Source: Chloroflexota bacterium (lineage in GTDB: Bacteria > Chloroflexota > Anaerolineae > Aggregatilineales > J027). Taken from it: DNA of 64,000 nucleotides. Position numbers and translations under genes: made by a program. How positions within the stretch are numbered: position 1 is the first letter of the stretch; the number at the start of each line of letters is the position of its first letter. Shown here piece after piece: positions 44,098 through 53,791 of this stretch. The DNA lies in contig JABFGB010000008.1 of the NCBI GenBank assembly GCA_013112715.1, positions 62,001 to 126,000 of the forward strand. Reading direction: 5' to 3'. Below the pieces are notes generated by a model. That model was not told the DNA's origin. It saw only the letters and a list, made by a program, of their open reading frames with translations, and made no database searches.

Positions 44098-45387
44098 TTA
44101 GTCGGACGCAACTTCGCAGGTTTCGTGCATAGTGGGGGTGATGAGTGTCCCATCAATGAAAGTGTCATCACCGACAGCATAACCATAGAAACCGGAGACA
44201 GTCGCATCGCCATTTTCATCAAAGCTGAAAGTGGCGGAGAGGCCTTCAAAGTCGGTGGTGGTACGCATGGCTTCCAAAATGGCGGCGCGATCCGCAACAC
44301 CCGCGCGTTCAATCGCATCTAAGATCACCTGCATGGATTGATAAGCGTAAATGGCATAGGGATCGGGTTCTTCATCGTAGGTATCCACATAACCCTGATA
44401 GAAACGTATACCTTTTTCACTTTCGAGGGTGCTGGGCAGTGGGCCGGGGAATGAAATATAGACATAATCATTGGCAATTTCCACGCCACCGATTTGGTCA
44501 AACAGCGCAGGGCTTGCCATACCATCTGGTCCCATGAAGTAGACGTCTTCTTCAAACAGGCCGAGTTCGTTCATCTGTTGGATGACCTGTGGACCACCGG
44601 AATCCAGCACGAAACCACCGAAGACTAAATCAGCACCGGAGGCCAGCACGTCGGTCAGTAGCGCACGGAAGTCAATGTCGGTAGATTCGACACTGGCACG
44701 TCCCGCGACTTCCAACCCAATAGCTTCCGCTTGGCGTTCAAATTCGTCAGCGATACCTTTACCATAGGCTTGGGTGTCGTCCAAAATATAAACGCTCTCA
44801 AAGCCGAGGCAGTAGGCCCATGACGCATCGGATGGCCCTTGGAAGTCGTCCGTTCCATTGGTACGGAAGTAGTTGACTTCACCACTGGGGCGATAGATGT
44901 CTGGTTCCCCTTCGGCACAGGTTTCGCAGGCGCGGGTGAGACCAGCATAAGAGTTAGCCGGGCTAATTTGGGCAATGCCGGCTTCGTTGGTGATGACCAT
45001 GCTTACCTTAGCAGCGCCACTGTTGTAGGTGCCAAAATAAACCATACATTCGGGATCATTCACACAGCGTTGGGCGTTTTCGGCTTCAATCGTGCCGTCC
45101 CAAGCGCCAGTGGTGGGGGAGGCATCGTCTAGGCCAACGATTTCAACTTCAAATCCGGCGGGGCCTGCACCGTCATGATCTTCTTTGTAGTGGGCGAGTG
45201 CCAATTCAGCGGCCTTGAGCATACTTTCACCAACGGCCTGTGTTCCACCAGACAGCGGCCAACTGGTATAGACTTTGATTTTTTCGCCTTGTGCAGATAC
45301 GGTTTTGCCACTGTGATTAGCAGTTGGCATTGCCATCATCGCTATGGTAATCAGCAATACTAAACCAAGATAACGTTTCATCCTCAT
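44098..45387 (-). CDS. Liv-type amino-acid/amide-binding protein
   Basis: A 429-residue binding protein with a Sec signal peptide (residues 1-33, cleaved near TVSAQG). There is no lipobox. The mature part is a type I periplasmic-binding fold of the LivK/UrtA class: IKVYTSWPLSGGTQAVGESM at the start, FGTYNSGAAKVSMVI near 140 and VYILDDTQAYGKGIADEFE near 215. Ligand is most likely a branched-chain or other amino acid or amide. AAAGGA precedes the ATG. It leads the livHMGF operon on the minus strand. Confidence 0.88.
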   Translation of the reverse strand: MRMKRYLGLVLLITIAMMAMPTANHSGKTVSAQGEKIKVYTSWPLSGGTQAVGESMLKAAELALAHYKEDHDGAGPAGFEVEIVGLDDASPTTGAWDGTIEAENAQRCVNDPECMVYFGTYNSGAAKVSMVITNEAGIAQISPANSYAGLTRACETCAEGEPDIYRPSGEVNYFRTNGTDDFQGPSDASWAYCLGFESVYILDDTQAYGKGIADEFERQAEAIGLEVAGRASVESTDIDFRALLTDVLASGADLVFGGFVLDSGGPQVIQQMNELGLFEEDVYFMGPDGMASPALFDQIGGVEIANDYVYISFPGPLPSTLESEKGIRFYQGYVDTYDEEPDPYAIYAYQSMQVILDAIERAGVADRAAILEAMRTTTDFEGLSATFSFDENGDATVSGFYGYAVGDDTFIDGTLITPTMHETCEVASD

Positions 45388-45437
45388 GGTTTTTTCCTTT
45401 ATTTATTTACTAAATTTTCTTTTACGGATGGAAGTAC

Positions 45438-45467
45438 AGTATAACGTCTCCCAAAAAAATTATGCAA
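45438..45467 (-). promoter_or_regulatory. Promoter-like elements of the liv operon
   Basis: On the minus strand TTGCAT (45462-45467), an 18-base spacer and TATACT (45438-45443), about 50 bases before the binding-protein start. The -35 is weak. Confidence 0.4.
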
Positions 45468-45519
45468 ACACAAGATGAGGTGATACAGCAATTGAGTTCT
45501 AGTTAGTGACCTTGTGGAG

Positions 45520-45556
45520 ACCTAAGAACCCTGATAATAAGCCAAGATTCTTAGGT
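45520..45556. other. Inverted repeat downstream of the GT39-like gene
   Basis: ACCTAAGAA (45520-45528) and TTCTTAGGT (45548-45556) are perfect 9-bp arms with a 19-base interior. It lies 12 bases past the stop of the minus-strand GT39-like gene. A T-rich tail follows on the plus strand only, so it may act as a block to plus-strand transcription or as an mRNA end. Confidence 0.4.
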
Positions 45557-45567
45557 TTTGGGTATTT

Positions 45568-47652
45568 TTACTGAGGCATGGCGTACAGGGAATATTCTTC
45601 CTCCTCCTGCCAGATCACTTCAAGCAGCGGAGGGACTTTGGCCCATTCGGTTTCATCGTCTGCCGTGATTTTGTGATTATCGTCGAATTCAAAATCGCGT
45701 CCTGCTTCCCAAACTAAAATATGGGTGATGCCGCGTTCGCGCCACGCATTGAGAATAGCTTCGGCACTGGCAAATGGGTGGGCGACGGTACGGCGGTCAT
45801 ACCACCAGCGCAGTAAAATCCAGTCTTCGACACATTCGATACGGGGTTCATCGCAATAGAGCGAACGGGTTTCCCATAAAAACAGTACCTTTGAGTCATC
45901 CGGTAATTTGTTGACTTGACGCATGGCTTCATTATGCCAGCCGAGGTTTTCATCCAGATATTCGTTTTTGGAAATGACTCCGGTTAAGTAGTCAAGGGCA
46001 CGGCTGTCGAGGAAATGGCTGACAAGAGTTGTGCCTTCAATGCGATCATTTTCAGGGCGGACACCCCGTACATAATCTACGGCGGTGAAGATAAAGATGA
46101 GTACGACGAGGGCTTGGATCACAAAACGAAGGTCAACAGGTTTGGTAGGGAGATAACGCAGACCATCAAAACCGACGGCGGCGATCAAGGCCAGTAGGGG
46201 GAACATAGCATACCACAGACGGGTTTGAGCGCCATAGACACTGGTCGCGGCAGAGGCCATCCAAAAGATAAATACGCAGGCGATTATCACCGCCATGCTT
46301 TTGAGGTTTTGTCGCCGTTTGGGGTCAAGTTTTTTCCAAGAGAGAATCAGTAGAGGGATTAGCAGTAGGAAAAATGGGCCAATTGTCGCCGCGAACCCAC
46401 CCGCACCCTCAATACCAAAAACAGTGGACATGATCGGTGTGCCCCAATAGAAACCGGGTAGATCACGCATCAGAGCCATTTCGGAATTGGTGTACCACTC
46501 ATTGGCGAGGCTGTCCCACTCACCGACAGTTGGGCCAAAGGGGTAAAACGGGTTGTCGTAAAAAAACAGATTACGCAGAAGCCAAGGGGATAACACGAGC
46601 GAAGCGACCCCAACTAGAATTACCCCATCGTGTAGCCAACGCGACTTTTTACCGTATAGGAAAATGTGCAAGCCTGCTGCGACACCCAAACAAACTAATG
46701 GATACTTGACTGACATGGCAAAGCCGATAAACATGGCGGCCTGTATCAGCCAACGGGTGTCAAAATCACGTTCGCGCCATTGTTCGAGTGCAAGGAACAT
46801 TAACATGGCAAATCCGATAGGAGGCAGGTCTACATAGGGCCAACTCAGTTGCAGCCAAATTGAGGGGGCTGCCAGTAAAATCGCCACTGCCAAAATGCCG
46901 ACGCGCGGCGAAAATCGTCGCCCACCATAGCCCCCAACTGCCATGAGGGACAGCACCCCGAAGACCCAATGAATGATCGCGCCACCTGTTAGACGCCCAA
47001 AGGTAAGGGCCATTTCAGCAGCAAATAGGGTATGGACAAGCTGGGGGAACCCGAAGAAATGATTTCCCGACAGACTTTCGAATCGCCCATTTTCAACCCA
47101 CAGTTTTGGGCCAACCAGATGATAGGTTAGGGAGTCAAATTTGGTAGGGGGAGCTAGGGCCATTATCAGACCAAGTACAAGGCTGAAAATAATAAAAATC
47201 AGCAACCAGCGGTCAAGACGATTTTGCGGGCGGGACGTCTCCACCCAAAGATAGATATGATAGAACCACCCACCCAAATTCTCGCGGGTATAAAATGCAA
47301 CTACTGCCAGTAACAGCACTATAGAAACCGCGTGTAGCCAAATTAGGCCAACGGCAAAAATCAAAACGCTGAGGACGCCTAACCCAAAAAGCGCCTCACC
47401 AGCCAATTGCTCTGGTTGGGAGAGAATATTGGGATAGCTAGGGACGATGTAGCGAATCAACGTGCGGCCTAGACCAGCACCCACCACGACCAACACGGAC
47501 ACAGTGAGCAGGTCAAGAATCGCCCCGCCAAAGGCTTTGACAAAAACTGGAGTGACGGGTTTATGTACCCAGTAGTAGAGAAACATCGCCAGCAATAACC
47601 AGAACAGCGTGCCAGCAATTACACGGACAGAGGTTCGTGGCGATGGTTCCAC
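45568..47652 (-). CDS. GT39-like membrane glycosyltransferase
   Basis: A 694-residue polytopic membrane protein with about 12 hydrophobic segments. The first large extracytoplasmic loop has APPTKFDSLTYHLVGPKLW near 170, matching the D-x-[ST]-x-Y-H region of ArnT/PMT-type transferases, which use polyprenyl-phosphate sugars on the outer face of the membrane. The C-terminal 150 residues form a soluble domain (LFLWETRSLYCDEPR). The start is GTG with AAGGAG seven bases upstream. It is the last gene of a four-gene envelope operon. Confidence 0.75.
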   Translation of the reverse strand: MEPSPRTSVRVIAGTLFWLLLAMFLYYWVHKPVTPVFVKAFGGAILDLLTVSVLVVVGAGLGRTLIRYIVPSYPNILSQPEQLAGEALFGLGVLSVLIFAVGLIWLHAVSIVLLLAVVAFYTRENLGGWFYHIYLWVETSRPQNRLDRWLLIFIIFSLVLGLIMALAPPTKFDSLTYHLVGPKLWVENGRFESLSGNHFFGFPQLVHTLFAAEMALTFGRLTGGAIIHWVFGVLSLMAVGGYGGRRFSPRVGILAVAILLAAPSIWLQLSWPYVDLPPIGFAMLMFLALEQWRERDFDTRWLIQAAMFIGFAMSVKYPLVCLGVAAGLHIFLYGKKSRWLHDGVILVGVASLVLSPWLLRNLFFYDNPFYPFGPTVGEWDSLANEWYTNSEMALMRDLPGFYWGTPIMSTVFGIEGAGGFAATIGPFFLLLIPLLILSWKKLDPKRRQNLKSMAVIIACVFIFWMASAATSVYGAQTRLWYAMFPLLALIAAVGFDGLRYLPTKPVDLRFVIQALVVLIFIFTAVDYVRGVRPENDRIEGTTLVSHFLDSRALDYLTGVISKNEYLDENLGWHNEAMRQVNKLPDDSKVLFLWETRSLYCDEPRIECVEDWILLRWWYDRRTVAHPFASAEAILNAWRERGITHILVWEAGRDFEFDDNHKITADDETEWAKVPPLLEVIWQEEEEYSLYAMPQ

Positions 47653-47677
47653 AGAAATTTCTCCTTAAGGCGACAGA

Positions 47678-48532
47678 TTAGCGTGGTTCCAAATAATACG
47701 CTCCTGCTTGACCTTCCGCAATCCAACCGACGGCACTGTTGAGTTGGACTTGCCACCATAGCAGATCTGATACACAAGCTGGCCCGCCCGTAATGCTCAC
47801 GGTTGTCCCATACGTGACCTCTTGCAAAATTTGAGCTTCAAGGCCGGGATCAGAGCGCATTCTCACTGAGGGGTTGTAAATGACAGCGGCCTGCTGATTA
47901 AGACTTAGACGGGTGGCAGGGGAACCGGGACAGGCGATACTAGCGGGGTCAATCCCGGCATTGGTGTTTCCTACTAAAGTAAAGGTGGGAGCAGGTGTTG
48001 GAGTGGGTAGTGGGGTAAAGGTTAACGTGGCGACCGGAGCTTGTTGAGCCGCTGATGTCTCGGCAAGCGGGCCAATGGCGACTTGTGGACTCGCGGCAGG
48101 TGGAATAACACCCCCCGCTTCACCACCATTAGAGAATGTGGTATTGGTGGGCAGTGGGGTGCCGACTTGCGGCAGGACAGGTAGGGTTTCGTTAGATTCG
48201 ACAACCGCTACACCATCGGGAGTGGCAGGGGTGTTGTCGTCATTATTGAACAGGGTCATCACCAAAAAGGCGACGACTCCCATCAGTAAAGCCATCGCCA
48301 GCGCAACCCCGCCAATCACAAGACAAGAACTGCTGTGCCGCTGCTCTTTTGGCAGATTGGCATAGGACGGGTAAGGGGAAGCAGTTGCAGTCGGATATTG
48401 GGGGTATCCGGCTGCTGAATGGGCGGGTTGGGCAACAGACGAATAGGGTAGTTTTTTGCAGCGCCAGCACGGTTGCTGGTCATTCATGCCCTCGCGGTTG
48501 GCGCCACAGTGTGGACAAAGCATTACAGACAA
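47678..48532 (-). CDS. Zinc-ribbon, transmembrane, SH3-like protein
   Basis: A protein of about 284 residues. The N-terminus is a zinc ribbon (CPHCG and CWRC), then a Tyr/Pro-rich stretch, a membrane helix (about 70-95, CLVIGGVALAMALLMGVVAF), a long Thr/Pro-rich linker (TPLPTPTPAPT) and a C-terminal bacterial SH3 domain from about 215 (SVRMRSDPGLEAQILQEV to GWIAEGQAGAYYL). It probably bridges cytoplasm and wall. The TTG at 48532 has GAGG at workable distance; the ATG at 48523 is the alternative start. It begins 12 bases after the previous stop. Confidence 0.75.
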   Translation of the reverse strand: MSVMLCPHCGANREGMNDQQPCWRCKKLPYSSVAQPAHSAAGYPQYPTATASPYPSYANLPKEQRHSSSCLVIGGVALAMALLMGVVAFLVMTLFNNDDNTPATPDGVAVVESNETLPVLPQVGTPLPTNTTFSNGGEAGGVIPPAASPQVAIGPLAETSAAQQAPVATLTFTPLPTPTPAPTFTLVGNTNAGIDPASIACPGSPATRLSLNQQAAVIYNPSVRMRSDPGLEAQILQEVTYGTTVSITGGPACVSDLLWWQVQLNSAVGWIAEGQAGAYYLEPR

Positions 48533-48544
48533 CTTGAATTGACC

Positions 48545-49804
48545 TCATTGAACACTGAATTCTCGGCGGACTTCACGAGCCGCCTCCGAGTCCAATAATA
48601 CACCATCAAGGGTCAAACTGGTGAGTAAACCGTCGAAAGCGATGCCTACTTGTACCCATTCCGTAGGTAAAGCCTGTAAGGTAATTTCGAGAAAGCCATC
48701 TTCTGGTAGCGCGATGAGGTAGCGTATATTGGGTACGCTGCTGGTAAATTGATAAGCGACGGCAGCGGCAGCATACCCACCCCAGTCAAAAGTGGTGGCT
48801 TGCGTGACGCCACCCCGTAGGTTGACTGTAATTTCTTGAACCAACGCTGCACCCATCAACAGACGAGCGGCTGCCAGCGATTCATCATGGATGACCAACC
48901 CGCCATACCCCGTTCCGGCTCGAATCCAGCGAATGGCTGCAAAAGTAGTCGTTGACTCGATGGGGCTTAAAACGATAGGGGTTGAAATCCCATCATCAGT
49001 GGTGTGCTGCCAGCCATTGGGTGGAAATAAAGTAAGGCTGTGGTTTGGTGTTGCGATGACAATGGGCACAGCTAACGTAGAGACATTGCCAGCAGCGTTA
49101 TCGGGAAATAGTGTGCTATAGAGGCCCTCCATTGTGATGGAGTCTTCAAGGTTAGTGGTACGTTCAAGGCTGGTAGTATTCAGCAACGGAACGTCATTCC
49201 ATGTAAGCGTATTCAACATAGCGATCCATGTATTACGCCAGCCTTCAAAATCTTCCACGTGGCTTTGGAAGGACAGGATTAATAAGGTGTTCTCGGCGAC
49301 GGCGATCCCAACGCCAAGTCCGATGACACGCTCATCGTACAGGTAGGGGCTGCTGCCGGGTCGTTCAAGCGTCATCATCATCGCGCCGTTATAAGGGTTA
49401 AGACTTGGGCCAAACCGCGCTGGGATGACTCGGCCATAGACCCCATAACGATCTTGGAGACGCTGCCGACTAAAGGCTAAAAAATAGGCTTCAGCGGGGT
49501 TGTCAGTGCGGGTGTCGAATTCAAATGGCAGAGAATCAAATGGGGCGATAATCGCTTCTATCACGGCTGTTGTGGGGGTAGTCGCCGTGCCGTTATCTAC
49601 CTCAATATAGGTTTCCTCTATCTCATAAGGGTTGCCAGAACGCCAGCCAAATGGAAACTGCATCGTCATTTTGCCGACATCACTTTGCAGAATGACCATT
49701 TGGGTCAGCGGAGGCAATGGGCCATCTTGAGCTTGGGTGGAGGGAACTGTGCCCCCCAACACCATCATGCAAATAACTAGGACAAAACAAAGACACTTTC
49801 TCAT
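48545..49804 (-). CDS. Secreted protein with two PsbP/DcrB-like repeats
   Basis: A 419-residue protein with a Sec signal peptide (residues 1-23, cut near STQAQ). The mature part has two similar modules that begin with beta strands and an aromatic motif: MTMQFPFGWRSGNPYEIEE near 45 and LTLFPPNGWQHTTDDG near 245. This resembles the PsbP/DcrB fold, but I cannot name the function. No catalytic residues are seen. The start at 49804 has AAGGG upstream; the frame extends further only by overlapping the M23 gene. Confidence 0.7.
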   Translation of the reverse strand: MRKCLCFVLVICMMVLGGTVPSTQAQDGPLPPLTQMVILQSDVGKMTMQFPFGWRSGNPYEIEETYIEVDNGTATTPTTAVIEAIIAPFDSLPFEFDTRTDNPAEAYFLAFSRQRLQDRYGVYGRVIPARFGPSLNPYNGAMMMTLERPGSSPYLYDERVIGLGVGIAVAENTLLILSFQSHVEDFEGWRNTWIAMLNTLTWNDVPLLNTTSLERTTNLEDSITMEGLYSTLFPDNAAGNVSTLAVPIVIATPNHSLTLFPPNGWQHTTDDGISTPIVLSPIESTTTFAAIRWIRAGTGYGGLVIHDESLAAARLLMGAALVQEITVNLRGGVTQATTFDWGGYAAAAVAYQFTSSVPNIRYLIALPEDGFLEITLQALPTEWVQVGIAFDGLLTSLTLDGVLLDSEAAREVRREFSVQ

Positions 49805-49815
49805 GATAGAACCCT

Positions 49816-51468
49816 TTATGCCGTTGGCCCAATCACCGGCCCACCGCGCACAATGGTGGGTTGATCGAATGGTGTTAGCCAACGTTCCCAACGTGAACTG
49901 CGATAGAAGGCATAATCACCGACGGGTGGGAATTTCGTATTGAGTTCGTTAAACATCTGATTGGTCATATAGGTCAATGGATTCAGAATCAAATTCTGAT
50001 TGGACTTGTCATAGCGGATTTCAAGGTGCATGTGTTTTGCCCCATTGTCAATATAGCCGACAATCGTATCTGGGGTGACAGGCGTGCCGCGAGCGAGTCT
50101 AATCGGGTTGGCGACATGCCCATAGATGATTAAATGGTTGCCGACAATCACATCTACCCGATTAGGGCCAAAAGCCCGTTCGTTGCCGCTGTAATCAAAA
50201 ATGCCATTGACGCCTGCATAGACCGGAGCGCCGCCGGGGTGCCCAAAATCAAGACCGCCGTGCAAGCCCTGACTGTAGCCGGGGTAATTATTGGCCCGTC
50301 CGTAGAGGAACGCAAAGACGGTGTTGCCATAATAATAGAACCATTTCATCGTATTTAGATCAAGTGGAAGGCGCTGGAAAACAAAGGCGGGAGCGGGCAG
50401 ACCTTGACTGATGTCCGCCATTAGGACTTCCCCGGTAGAAAGATTGCGTTCCGCCGACCACCCTGTGCGATGCTGCCACCATATAAAACCTACCCGTTCG
50501 GTGCGTGATGTGGCGATGGCTTCTACTCGCTCACCCATCCGCAACTGCTCAGACGGGAGCAGGGTACGCGGCTCGGTGCTGGGTTCGGTGCGAACATTGA
50601 GAGCGGGCGTAACTACTTGGAATACACGCTTTTGGGTATCGGGGGGTAGACCGTCTGGCGGGATATTATTGGGATTGATTTTGCTGACGGCACGAAATTC
50701 AGCTGTGCCTGCCGTGCCCAACCTAAAATAACTAATCCCTGTTGCCCCTTTTTGAAATGAGTAGATTCCAGCCGTCAATACATCATCTTCAGGGACGCGG
50801 GTACCACTGCTGGGATCAGGATAGGCTTGGAGCATGGGCACAACGGGCAAGTTCCATTGCTTGCAGACTCTCATGGCCTCTTCAATATAGGTGGTTGGGC
50901 CGCGTGTGCCTTCACTAAAGTGCCAATGATAGACCATTGGATGGAGGCTTTGGACATTGGGTAGCCATTCATTGATATGGATATTAGCCGGGTGATTGCC
51001 ACGTGCATCAAAGTTGAGGGCGAGATGGAAACCGGGAGGCGCACCCGCTTTGATTCCAGAGGCCAACGCCCGCGCCGTCGCTGCTGATTGCCCACCGAAA
51101 TAAAGTGCCCCATCTTCCACGTCCAAGATCATGGCCCGCACTCCCGGCACACGACAGGCTGCCGTCACGACGTTGATCTCGCCTTGAACATTGCGCCCAC
51201 GTACCACATGCCATAGATAGGTTTGCAGACCGCGCCGCGCAAGGGCTTTTGTCCACGTCAAAATATCGTCCGGGCCTTTGATTTCCATAGCGGCCTTGTC
51301 ATCATATCGTGCCTGCCAATCTTCCCCATCGCTGGTTTTGATGGCGATGCCCGCCACATTGGGACTGAACTGCTTGACTGTTTCGACTAACTCTTCAATG
51401 GTATTTTCGCCAACAGCACTGCCACTCCAATGAATCCAAAATATTCGTTTATCAAAAGGGGTCGGCAT
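49816..51468 (-). CDS. Glycosidase-like barrel fused to SH3 and M23 endopeptidase
   Basis: A 550-residue three-part protein. Residues 1-270 look like a TIM-barrel glycosidase-like domain (IFWIHWSGSAVGE, AMILDVEDGALYF, LHPMVYHWHF). An SH3-like domain follows at about 285-360 (LNVRTEPSTEPRTLLP). The C-terminal M23 LytM domain has the zinc motifs HGGLDFG near 425 and HMHLEIR near 495, so it could cut peptidoglycan cross-links. No signal peptide is visible at the start (MPTPFDKRIFWIHW), which is odd for a wall enzyme. AAAGGAG precedes the ATG at 51468. It leads the envelope operon. Confidence 0.8.
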   Translation of the reverse strand: MPTPFDKRIFWIHWSGSAVGENTIEELVETVKQFSPNVAGIAIKTSDGEDWQARYDDKAAMEIKGPDDILTWTKALARRGLQTYLWHVVRGRNVQGEINVVTAACRVPGVRAMILDVEDGALYFGGQSAATARALASGIKAGAPPGFHLALNFDARGNHPANIHINEWLPNVQSLHPMVYHWHFSEGTRGPTTYIEEAMRVCKQWNLPVVPMLQAYPDPSSGTRVPEDDVLTAGIYSFQKGATGISYFRLGTAGTAEFRAVSKINPNNIPPDGLPPDTQKRVFQVVTPALNVRTEPSTEPRTLLPSEQLRMGERVEAIATSRTERVGFIWWQHRTGWSAERNLSTGEVLMADISQGLPAPAFVFQRLPLDLNTMKWFYYYGNTVFAFLYGRANNYPGYSQGLHGGLDFGHPGGAPVYAGVNGIFDYSGNERAFGPNRVDVIVGNHLIIYGHVANPIRLARGTPVTPDTIVGYIDNGAKHMHLEIRYDKSNQNLILNPLTYMTNQMFNELNTKFPPVGDYAFYRSSRWERWLTPFDQPTIVRGGPVIGPTA

Positions 51469-51623
51469 TAATAGCACTCCTTTGGTTCCAATCCGCCCAA
51501 CAGCGAGAATGTATTATTCTATTATCGTTTAAGTAGGCACTCTCGACAATTTTTCTTTTGACTGCATTTGTCCAACGGAATAAAATCAACGAATGTTTGC
51601 AAAATTCTAAAAAAGGATGTGGG

Positions 51624-53720
51624 ATGAATCGCCTGCAATATGAAACTAGCCCGTATTTGTTACAACATGCCGATAACCCAGTGGATTGGTACGCATGGGG
51701 CGAAGACGCCTTTACTGCTGCACGGGCCGAAGACAAGCCAATTTTGTTAAGCATCGGCTATTCCGCCTGCCACTGGTGTCATGTCATGGAACATGAAAGT
51801 TTTGAGGATGAAGAAACGGCAGGTATGATGAACCGCCTTTTTATCAATATTAAGGTGGATCGGGAAGAACGCCCTGATGTGGATGACATTTATATGCAGG
51901 CGACCTTGATGTTCACAGGGGGACATGGCGGGTGGCCGATGACGGTGTTTATGACGCCGGATGGACGGCCTTTTCATGCAGGGACCTATTTCCCACCGGA
52001 GCCACGTTATGGGATGCCCAGTTTTCGACAAGTCTTATTGGCGGCGTCAGAAGCATACCAGAATCGGCGGGGGCAGTTGGAGGATGCAGCGAACGAAGTC
52101 ACCCATTCATTGCAGCGGGTCGGATTCGCGCTGCCCAAAGAAAAAGGCGGCATTGAGCCTGATGCAAATTTGCTTACCCATGCTGCCCAAAAATTGATTG
52201 CCCAAGCCGACCCGATATATGGAGGACTGCATCGCGGTCAGCCAAAATTCCCACAGCCGATGACATTGGATTATTTGCTGCAATATCATGCCCATGTTGC
52301 TGATGAGGAGATTTTGCGGGTAGTCTTGTTTACTCTGCGCAAGATGGCACATGGCGGTATATATGACCAATTGGGGGGTGGTTTTCATCGCTACAGCGTG
52401 GATGAAAAATGGCTGGTGCCCCATTTTGAAAAAATGCTCTATGACAATGCCCAACTCGCGCGGGTGTATTTACATGCCTATCAGATAACAGAGGATGAGT
52501 TTTTTGCTCAGATCACCCGCGAAATTCTGGATTATGTCGAACGGGAAATGCTTGATCCCTCCGGTGGGTTTTATAGCACACAAGATGCGGATTCCGAAGG
52601 CGAAGAAGGGCGATTTTTCATCTGGTCGGCGGCTGAAGCGCAGGAATTATTACAGGGGGTGTTGTCGCCAGAACAACTTGGGCCAGTGTTGGCCTATTTC
52701 AATGTGACACAGCGGGGCAATTTTGAAGGACGCAATATTTTGAATATCCCCCATCGGCTGGAAGATGTCGCGGCGGCGAGTGGAGGGATGGATGTTGACG
52801 AATTGCGGCAGGCGGTACAGCGGGCGAAAACCATCTTGTTCGCGGCTCGTGAGGCACGAATCAAACCGGGACGGGATGAAAAAATGTTGGCGGCATGGAA
52901 CGGTATGATGTTGGCGGCTTTTGCTGAGGCGGCGCGGGTGTTAGACAATGAGCGCTATCGGCAAATTGCCGAACGCAATGCCCAATTTTTGCTAACCGAG
53001 TTAAGCATGGATGATGGGCGATTGTATCGCACCCATAAACGGATGGCAGATGGGTCGGGCCAAAGCAAACTCAATGGCTATTTAGAAGATTATGCCTGTG
53101 TTATAGAGGGACTGATTGAGTTATATCAGACTGCCTTTGACCCGTATTGGTTTGAGCAGGCTGAACGCTTGGCAGACCATGTATTGGCGCATTTTGCTGA
53201 CCCTGATGGTGGATTTTTTGATACCAGTGACGACCATGAGGCGCTCATCGCTCGGCCACGCAATATGCAGGACAACGCCACACCTGCTGGATCGAATTTG
53301 ATGGCCTACAATTTGATCAAATTGACAGCCTATGTGGGGAAGGTCGTCTATGAAGATGCTGCTCTTGGTGTTCTGAATCAAATTACTGCTGCGATGCGGG
53401 AGTATCCTAGTGCCTTTGGGACAGCGTTGAGCGCATTAAATCTACTGATTTGTCGCCCGATTGAAGTGGCGATTATTGGGAATCAGGCTGAAAGTCAGGC
53501 CCGTGAGTTGCTGAATACCGTACAAAAATCTTATCGCCCCACTGTCGTTATGGCATTAGCGGAAGCCGATCAAGGGGAGGAGGCCATACCTACTTTGCTG
53601 GCGCACCGTACCCGCCGAAATGGATTGCCCACAGTCTATGTGTGCCAAAATTTTGTGTGTGATGCACCTGTGAATACAGTGGAGGCCCTAGAAAAGCTAC
53701 TGACAAAAACCCTTTCATGA
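51624..53720 (+). CDS. Thioredoxin-domain protein of the YyaL/SPATA20 family
   Basis: A 698-residue protein. The N-terminal DUF255 thioredoxin fold has [16 protein letters not shown] near 48-63, with a CxxC, and then [14 protein letters not shown]. The rest is an (alpha/alpha)6 barrel related to cellobiose 2-epimerase and glycosidase folds ([43 protein letters not shown]). The cellular role of the family is not established. AGGA before the ATG at 51624 sets the start; an upstream in-frame ATG at 51558 gives 22 non-family residues. It is transcribed alone. Confidence 0.85.
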   Translation: MNRLQYETSPYLLQHADNPVDWYAWGEDAFTAARAEDKPILLSIGYSACHWCHVMEHESFEDEETAGMMNRLFINIKVDREERPDVDDIYMQATLMFTGGHGGWPMTVFMTPDGRPFHAGTYFPPEPRYGMPSFRQVLLAASEAYQNRRGQLEDAANEVTHSLQRVGFALPKEKGGIEPDANLLTHAAQKLIAQADPIYGGLHRGQPKFPQPMTLDYLLQYHAHVADEEILRVVLFTLRKMAHGGIYDQLGGGFHRYSVDEKWLVPHFEKMLYDNAQLARVYLHAYQITEDEFFAQITREILDYVEREMLDPSGGFYSTQDADSEGEEGRFFIWSAAEAQELLQGVLSPEQLGPVLAYFNVTQRGNFEGRNILNIPHRLEDVAAASGGMDVDELRQAVQRAKTILFAAREARIKPGRDEKMLAAWNGMMLAAFAEAARVLDNERYRQIAERNAQFLLTELSMDDGRLYRTHKRMADGSGQSKLNGYLEDYACVIEGLIELYQTAFDPYWFEQAERLADHVLAHFADPDGGFFDTSDDHEALIARPRNMQDNATPAGSNLMAYNLIKLTAYVGKVVYEDAALGVLNQITAAMREYPSAFGTALSALNLLICRPIEVAIIGNQAESQARELLNTVQKSYRPTVVMALAEADQGEEAIPTLLAHRTRRNGLPTVYVCQNFVCDAPVNTVEALEKLLTKTLS

Positions 53721-53729
53721 TTTTGCGCT

Positions 53730-53760
53730 TGGGAAAAAGAACACCCTATCAGGGATAGGG
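53730..53760 (-). terminator. Intrinsic terminator between convergent genes
   Basis: CCCTATC (53744-53750) and GATAGGG (53754-53760) form a 7-bp stem with a 3-base loop. On the minus strand TGTTCTTTTT follows, so it serves the PPC/SH3 gene. Confidence 0.7.
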
Positions 53761-53791
53761 CGCTCTTGAATCTGAGAATTGGAAATGGTGG

